Shown: piece by piece, positions 47,739 through 52,656 of the stretch
How positions within the stretch are numbered: the stretch's first letter is position 1
Layout of the letters: each line of letters opens with the position of its first letter
NCBI RefSeq assembly: GCF_001544555.2
Contig: NZ_FCOK02000071.1
Span: 1-52,656, forward strand
Direction: 5' to 3'
DNA: 52,656 bases
Source of the DNA: Caballeronia udeis
GTDB taxonomy: Bacteria; Pseudomonadota; Gammaproteobacteria; Burkholderiales; Burkholderiaceae
Made by a program: the position numbers and the translations under genes
Notes under the pieces: generated by a model
Database searches by the model: none
Seen by the model: only the letters and a program-made list of their open reading frames with translations
Told to the model about the DNA's origin: nothing

Positions 47739-47769
47739 GCCCCGCCGGGATTGTCGTCCCTGACGGGGC
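47739..47769 (+). terminator. possible katG terminator
   Basis: Outer stem GCCCCG/CGGGGC (47739-47744 with 47764-47769) and inner stem GGGA/TCCC (47747-47750 with 47757-47760). No U-tract. Confidence 0.4.
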
Positions 47770-47954
47770 CTTGCCCAGCCACCACGAAAACGCATTTATC
47801 AGTGCTCGGTGCGACTCCTTTACATCGGACCCGCACCGTTTGCTTGCGTCCTAAATAATCGATCACGCCTCCCGAAACTGCCAATTCTGCTGAGCGCAGC
47901 AGGGTCGAGCACGTCAGCCACGAAATACAGCGTCAAAAAAATTTGCTCTCGATC

Positions 47955-47989
47955 GCTCGTTTACGATAACTTATGCTCGATTATGATCG
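47955..47989 (+). promoter_or_regulatory. candidate DeoR-type direct repeats
   Basis: Two 15-bp copies, GCTCGTTTACGATAA (47955-47969) and GCTCGATTATGATCG (47975-47989), share 12 bases and lie 20 bp apart, two helical turns. They are just before the DeoR gene and fit autoregulation. Confidence 0.45.
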
Positions 47990-48030
47990 ATTGAGTGACG
48001 AACGAGTATTTCCCGGCGGAGACCGACAAC

Positions 48031-48837
48031 ATGCAACGAACCCGGCGTGATGCCGTAGACGGGTTGCTTCCCGACGAACGAGCAAAACTGATTCTCGACA
48101 GGCTGCGAACGCACGGCCGCGTGCTGGCGGCCGAACTTGCGCTCGAATTCAACACCTCCGAACACACGGTTCGCCGCCATCTGCGTGACCTGGCCGACGC
48201 GGGTCATTGCGAGCGTGTGTACGGCGGGGCGCTGCTGATCTCGCCTGCTGCGCCGGCCGGGTCTACCCGCCTGCGCGAAGCGGTTGATCGGAAAGCCCAA
48301 CTGGCCGTTGCGGCGGCGTCCATTGTCCGGCCGCGGCAGATCATCCTGCTCGATGCCGGGTCGACCAACGTCTCTATCGCGGCGGCGCTTCCCGATAACG
48401 CGGGCCTCACGGTCGTGACGAATTCGCCCGATGTCTGCTCGCGCTTGCTCGATCGCCCCGGCTTCGACGTCATTCTGATCGGCGGCAGGATGAGCGCGCG
48501 TGGCGCGGGGTCGATCGGCTCCACCGCGCTTTTGCAGGTCCAGCAGATCAAGGCCGACCTGTGTTTCCTTGGCGCGTGCGCCATCGACCCGGACGAGGGC
48601 GTGGGTGCGTTCGAGGCGGAGGAGGCCGAGCTGAAACGTGCGATGGTCAAGTCAAGCGGCCAGGTCGCCATCGCAATGACGTCCGAGAAGTTGATGACCG
48701 CCGCACCCTTCTTCGTGGTGGGAGCGTCCAGCATTGAGCATCTGATCGTGGAACCGGGTGTCTCCGCGCAACGGCTAAGCGAGTTCGAAAAAATCTGCGG
48801 CAGCGTGATCGTGGCTCACGCGGGGGCTCGATCATGA
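48031..48837 (+). CDS. DeoR-family transcriptional regulator
   Basis: 268 residues from the ATG at 48031; a GTG at 47995 is possible but lies in the operator-like region. The N-terminal helix-turn-helix (LILDRLRTHGRVLAAELALEF, then SEHTVRRHLRDL) is followed by the sugar-phosphate-binding domain with IILLDAGSTN, VVTNSPDV and a late GASSIEHLIV. DeoR-type proteins usually repress sugar or nucleoside genes and sense a phosphorylated sugar. The next gene, an MFS transporter, overlaps its stop by 4 bp, so it is probably the target and partner. Confidence 0.9.
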   Translation: MQRTRRDAVDGLLPDERAKLILDRLRTHGRVLAAELALEFNTSEHTVRRHLRDLADAGHCERVYGGALLISPAAPAGSTRLREAVDRKAQLAVAAASIVRPRQIILLDAGSTNVSIAAALPDNAGLTVVTNSPDVCSRLLDRPGFDVILIGGRMSARGAGSIGSTALLQVQQIKADLCFLGACAIDPDEGVGAFEAEEAELKRAMVKSSGQVAIAMTSEKLMTAAPFFVVGASSIEHLIVEPGVSAQRLSEFEKICGSVIVAHAGARS

Positions 48838-49985
48838 AACCGGTTGCCGAACGTATTGCCACCACGGCTGTGTTTCTCGCTAACGGGCTGGGTATAGGCG
48901 CGTGGGCTGTCGAAGTCCCGCGGATCAAGGAAGCTTTGTCGCTAAGCGATGCATCGCTCGGAATCGCGCTGTTTTGTTTTGCGTTGGGCGCGATTGTTGC
49001 CATGCCGCTTGCCGGCCGGCTCGCGCCGCGCTTTGGCAGCGGACGCCTCACCGCACTCCTCGGTGTTGCATTTGTTATCGCCCTGCCCTTGCCTGCGCTG
49101 GTTCCGGACTTCGCTTTGTTATGTGCCGTGCTGTTTGCGTTGGGCGCTGCGAACGGTGCGCTGGATGTATCGATGAACGGACACGCCAGCGCGATCGAAG
49201 GGGAATGGAAGGCACCGATCATGTCGTCGTTTCATGCGGCCTGGAGCATGGGTGGTCTGTTGGGGGCGGCGGGAGGCGCTGCGCTTCAGGCCAACGGCAT
49301 CGGCATGATGGGCGGATTGCTGCTCCCCGACCTCGTGATCGGCGCGCTCATTGTGACAAGCGCCTTACTGGCGCTACGGGATATCGGACCGCGAGTATTG
49401 GCGTCGGCTAGCGGCTTTGTATTGCCCAGCGCGGGTGTCATGAAACTCGCTGCCCTTGCCTTTCTCTGCATGCTGATGGAAGGCGCGGTGGCGGACTGGA
49501 GCGCGGTGTTCCTGCGCTCCGCACTCGACACGCAAGCAAGCGCGGCGGCGCTCGGTTATTCGTCGTTTGCCTTTGCGATGGCGGCATGCCGCGTGGTCGG
49601 CGACGTATCGGTTCGACGTCTGGGCTCTAGCGTGGTGGTTGCGTCGGGGGGGCTTATTGCGGCCCTGGGTCTGGCGCTGGTGCTGGGTTATCCAAACGTG
49701 GTGACGGCTTGCGTGGGGTTTGCGCTCGTGGGCATTGGCCTTTCCAACATTGTGCCGGTGATCTTTAGTGCGGCGGGCCGTTCGACGAAGACGCCGGCGG
49801 TGGGCGTTTCGATGGCAGCCACGGCGGGTTATGCCGGCTTTTTGGTGGGACCGCCGCTGATCGGGCTGGGCGCAGGTTTCCTGGGTTTGCGGCTGGCGTT
49901 ATGCGCGCTTTTGCTGGCTGCCCTGGTTGTGTGTCTGGTGGGCGGCAAGGCGGTGAGCCGGACGAGCGTCGAACAGGCGATTTAA
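48834..49985 (+). CDS. MFS transporter (YbjJ/fucose-permease-like)
   Basis: 383 residues with 12 predicted membrane helices. The opening ATTAVFLANGLGIGAWAVEVPRIKEAL and GALDVSMNGHASAIE motifs resemble the YbjJ group of the MFS, whose substrates are poorly known. The start overlaps the DeoR stop (ATGA), indicating a two-gene operon. Because of the DeoR partner I infer a sugar or sugar derivative; export as a detoxifying step is an alternative. Confidence 0.87.
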   Translation: MKPVAERIATTAVFLANGLGIGAWAVEVPRIKEALSLSDASLGIALFCFALGAIVAMPLAGRLAPRFGSGRLTALLGVAFVIALPLPALVPDFALLCAVLFALGAANGALDVSMNGHASAIEGEWKAPIMSSFHAAWSMGGLLGAAGGAALQANGIGMMGGLLLPDLVIGALIVTSALLALRDIGPRVLASASGFVLPSAGVMKLAALAFLCMLMEGAVADWSAVFLRSALDTQASAAALGYSSFAFAMAACRVVGDVSVRRLGSSVVVASGGLIAALGLALVLGYPNVVTACVGFALVGIGLSNIVPVIFSAAGRSTKTPAVGVSMAATAGYAGFLVGPPLIGLGAGFLGLRLALCALLLAALVVCLVGGKAVSRTSVEQAI

Positions 49986-50055
49986 ACGCCGGCTAGCGGG
50001 CGGGGTTGGTGTGCATCAACTCCGACTGCTACCCCCATTCCCCCCCCCGCAAAAA

Positions 50056-50781
50056 TCACTGCGACGCGGGCATCAAATCTCCATCCGCCTGACGCTGAAG
50101 ATCCTGCACCCTGGTCTGCAACGCGCGCAATTCAGCTTGAGCCGCGTCCTGCTGCGCCCGCAACGTCCGAATAGCTTCCTGCTGCTGTGCCTGACGATCA
50201 ACGACCTGGCTTTGCTGCGCGCGCGCCACATCGACATCCGCTTGCAAGCGGTTCGCCCGGTTCTGCTGCAGTGCAATCAGCCGGTCCGAGAAGGCGTTCT
50301 CAGCCTGCAACTTCTCGCGGCGGATTTCCGAGTCGGCGAGCTGGGCCGTGGTCTTCGCGAAGTCCGCATACACCGCTTCAGCGCGGGTATCGGTCTGCGT
50401 CTTGATCACGCGCCAAAATTTCTTTTGCTGAAACAGTGCGACGTAATACGTCATCTGGTCGGGATAGAACAACATGCTCGCACCATAGCTGCCGTTATAA
50501 GTGGTGCGCATTTCTATTACCTTGCCATCGCGGATCATCTGCTGCAGCTCTGTAATACTTCCATTCCCCGGAGCTTGCGGTTCGTCGGCCGCGCCATTGG
50601 TGAGCAAGCCGCGCCGCGCGCTTGCGTCGCCAAGCGCATTCCCCGATGCCGACGACGAATCCTGCGCGGCAGCCCCTGCCGCTATCGCATTGGTTGCAGT
50701 GGTTGCGGCGCAAGCCGCCGTGCAGACCACCGCGCCTGCCAATAGAACTACCCCGTGCCGCCATTTATTATTGGATTTCAT
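50056..50781 (-). CDS. DUF2968 protein
   Basis: 241 residues from the ATG at 50781; a TTG 8 codons upstream is less likely. The signal peptide ends near residue 25 (VVCTAACA). A Ser/Ala-rich linker is followed by ITELQQMIRDGKVIEMRTTYNGSYGASMLFYPDQMTYYVALFQQKKFWRVI, the core of DUF2968, and then a long coiled coil (about 130-240) rich in Gln, Arg and Ala. The family is largely limited to Burkholderia and relatives and has no known role; a periplasmic structural function is an inference. Confidence 0.85.
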   Translation of the reverse strand: MKSNNKWRHGVVLLAGAVVCTAACAATTATNAIAAGAAAQDSSSASGNALGDASARRGLLTNGAADEPQAPGNGSITELQQMIRDGKVIEMRTTYNGSYGASMLFYPDQMTYYVALFQQKKFWRVIKTQTDTRAEAVYADFAKTTAQLADSEIRREKLQAENAFSDRLIALQQNRANRLQADVDVARAQQSQVVDRQAQQQEAIRTLRAQQDAAQAELRALQTRVQDLQRQADGDLMPASQ

Positions 50782-50949
50782 GGAATTTCCGAGCTCTTTG
50801 AACAAAGCGAAACCGACCGGATTATGGCAGATGGAATGCCCCGATATTTATTAGCTGCGTTCAAGAACCGTGTTCTCTAAATGGACATCGAAGCAACCGA
50901 TAATCTCCATGGTCGCGGTGTGTGCCGAACCGTCGGGCCATGCCCCGAA

Positions 50950-51822
50950 TCACCTGAAAATATCGGCGACAAGGTTCGACACCGCCCTGATGCGCTCGCT
51001 CCCGCGCAGCGCCGGATGCAGGACCATCCAGACATCCTGGTCCAGCTCCCTGATATGCGGTTCGATGCAGACAAGATCGCTGGTCGTGTCGCCCGCCAGT
51101 TGCGCGAGCACACCCAGGCCCGAGCCGCCCAGCACGCCATCGAACACGCCCAGCACATAACTGCTCCGAAGGCTCGGCGCAGGCGCGCCCGGCAGTGTCC
51201 TGAGCCAGCGCGCCGCGGGATGATCGCCCCGGCGCTCGTCATAACCGACAAAGGACAGCTTGCTCCATTCCTTCTTCTTGATGGCTACCTTGTGGCGAAG
51301 GTAATAGTCTCGCGACGCATATAAACCAAAGCGGACCTTGCCGATCCGGCGTACATACAGGTCACCCTCGTCCGGGCATTCCGACCAGATGGCAATGTCC
51401 GCTTCGCGCCGGGCAAGGTTATACGGTTGCTGCGAGGTCAGCACTTCAATGGCCAGTCCCGGAAACCTTTCCTGGAAGGAGCCCAGCAGCTTCATCAGGA
51501 TGTAGGACATCCACTCGACTGCATTGATCCTGACCGTGCCTTCAAGACCATGAGACCCCGTGACATCTCCTGCCCGCTCAATCTGGTGCGCCAGCGCCTC
51601 CATCTGCTCGGCCCATGCAAGCACACGCTGCCCGAACGCCGTGACTGCGCAGCCGGAAGGCACGCGGTCAATCAGGGGTTCACCTAATCTTCTTTCAAGC
51701 TCGGTCAAGCGGCGCGACAGCGTGGCCGCACTAAGATCGCACGCCGCAGCGGCCGATCTCATGGTTCCCTCGCGGGCGATGGCGAGTAAAAGCCGCAGGT
51801 CGTCCCAGTCAACGTGTTCCAT
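50950..51822 (-). CDS. LysR-family transcriptional regulator
   Basis: 290 residues from the ATG at 51822; the frame is open upstream to 51969 but the added part has no similarity. The helix-turn-helix (DDLRLLLAIAREGTMRSAAA, then SAATLSRRLTELE) spans about 5-60, followed by the effector-binding domain. It is transcribed away from the ABC sugar-binding gene at 52114 and may control it. Style is that of short LysR regulators acting on single targets; no ligand can be named. Confidence 0.88.
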   Translation of the reverse strand: MEHVDWDDLRLLLAIAREGTMRSAAAACDLSAATLSRRLTELERRLGEPLIDRVPSGCAVTAFGQRVLAWAEQMEALAHQIERAGDVTGSHGLEGTVRINAVEWMSYILMKLLGSFQERFPGLAIEVLTSQQPYNLARREADIAIWSECPDEGDLYVRRIGKVRFGLYASRDYYLRHKVAIKKKEWSKLSFVGYDERRGDHPAARWLRTLPGAPAPSLRSSYVLGVFDGVLGGSGLGVLAQLAGDTTSDLVCIEPHIRELDQDVWMVLHPALRGSERIRAVSNLVADIFR

Positions 51823-52113
51823 TTTTGAAACGCTCGCTTTCGATTTTAGAGGTAGATTATCGCGAATCGCGAGGATAGCATTAGACCCCGATGGGCCGGT
51901 TTGCCGCACGTGGTCGCCGTTCGTAAATTGCGGCTCGCAGATTGTGGCTCGATACACGCCGCGGCTCATGCATCGGGTTTTCGCGTTTCAGCGTTAAAGC
52001 AAGGCGGCAACAAGAAGGTCCTTTCAAATTGATTATCCGGCTAACTGCCTGACCGACTAAACGACTCGCCGGCTACTCCTCAGTAGACCGAAGAGCAAAC
52101 TAATGGAGACTTT

Positions 52114-52656
52114 ATGACCCGCAAGGCCAACCCAGCAAGGCGCCGTGTACTCGCTGCAACCGCGGTATTTGCTGCATTCTCGCTGTTGCCAGTCTCGTCG
52201 GCATTCGCTCAAGCGGCGAAAAAACCCGTCGTCGCCCTCGTGATGAAGTCACTCGCCAACGAGTTCTTCCTCACCATGGAAACCGGCGCGAAGGACTATC
52301 AGGCGCATAACGCGAGCAAGTTCACGCTCATTTCCAATGGCATCAAGGACGAAACCGATACCGCCAACCAGATTCGCATTGTCGAGCAGATGATCGTCTC
52401 GAAGGTCGACGCCCTCGTGATCGCTCCGGCTGATTCGAAAGCGCTTGTCCCGGTGATCAAGAAGGCCGTGGATGCAGGGATCATTGTGGTGAACATCGAC
52501 AACCAGCTTGATCCGGATGTGCTCAAGTCGAAGGACCTGAACGTGCCGTTCGTCGGTCCGGACAACCGGAAGGGTGCGAGGCTGGTCGGCGATTATCTGG
52601 CCAAGCGACTCAAGGCTGGCGATGAAGTCGGCATTATCGAAGGCGTGTCGACCACG
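52114..52656 (+). CDS. sugar ABC transporter substrate-binding protein (RbsB-like), partial
   Basis: First 181 codons; the gene continues beyond the window edge. GGAG lies seven bases before the ATG. A signal peptide ends near residue 33 (VSSAFA). The mature part starts with KPVVALVMKSLANEFFLTMETGAK, the opening of ribose-type periplasmic binding proteins, and continues with IVEQMIVSKVDALVIAPADSKAL. Such proteins bind pentoses, hexoses or polyols for an ABC importer whose other genes should follow. The divergent LysR gene upstream may be its regulator. Confidence 0.88.
   Translation, partial: MTRKANPARRRVLAATAVFAAFSLLPVSSAFAQAAKKPVVALVMKSLANEFFLTMETGAKDYQAHNASKFTLISNGIKDETDTANQIRIVEQMIVSKVDALVIAPADSKALVPVIKKAVDAGIIVVNIDNQLDPDVLKSKDLNVPFVGPDNRKGARLVGDYLAKRLKAGDEVGIIEGVSTT

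Overview
The window reads as a piece of a high-GC betaproteobacterial genome, most likely from the Paraburkholderia/Caballeronia/Burkholderia group. Pointers to this are the OmpC-type porin, the hopanoid genes for the C35 head group, a DUF2968 protein, many LysR and OmpR-type regulators, and GC-rich third codon positions. This placement is an inference from gene content. I see no rRNA, tRNA, CRISPR array, prophage or intact insertion sequence.

Layout. 1-6.4 kb holds envelope and signalling genes: an OmpR-type regulator, a PAP2 phosphatase, a lipoprotein phosphodiesterase, a cytochrome b561 and a two-component pair. 6.8-10.6 kb is a three-gene hopanoid operon (hpnJ, hpnI, hpnL). 10.7-12.5 kb has an unknown membrane protein and an MbfA-type iron exporter with a ferritin-like domain. 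12.85-23.8 kb is an accessory catabolic locus. Its leftward arm encodes a flavin reductase, an HpaB-type monooxygenase, a RidA protein and a DUF1028 protein. Its rightward arm encodes a LysR regulator, a Rieske oxygenase, a four-part polyamine-type ABC importer and a phytanoyl-CoA-dioxygenase-like enzyme. The two arms diverge from the LysR promoter region and probably import and oxidise one nitrogen-containing compound that I cannot name.

23.8-29.0 kb has an alkylation-repair HEAT protein, then an MFS permease, an SMP-30 lactonase and a porin, which look like a sugar-acid or lactone uptake and hydrolysis set. At 29.1-29.2 kb lies an apparently unannotated 35-residue secreted peptide on the minus strand. 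29.7-32.6 kb has a GGDEF-EAL protein, a hydrolase remnant and a small membrane protein. 33.0-34.6 kb is a nickel/cobalt unit: an RcnR/DmeR-like repressor and the efflux pump DmeF, behind a promoter overlapped by two 18-bp repeats. 34.7-36.1 kb has small proteins.

36.3-40.7 kb is a chromate-resistance cluster on the minus strand: a small His-rich protein, then chrB, chrA, an exported Fe/Mn superoxide dismutase in the chrC position and a YVTN beta-propeller. A near-perfect palindrome overlaps the chrB start. 40.7-45.5 kb is gene-poor, with a small secreted protein carrying the same 14-residue motif at both ends of its mature part, a large secreted beta-propeller and a gene remnant. 45.5-52.7 kb contains katG, a DeoR regulator with an MFS transporter, a DUF2968 protein, a LysR regulator and the start of a sugar-binding ABC protein cut by the window edge.

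Taken together the window is a mosaic of a conserved core (hopanoid, cell-wall and catalase functions) and accessory stress and catabolic modules (chromate, nickel/cobalt, iron, xenobiotic oxidation).
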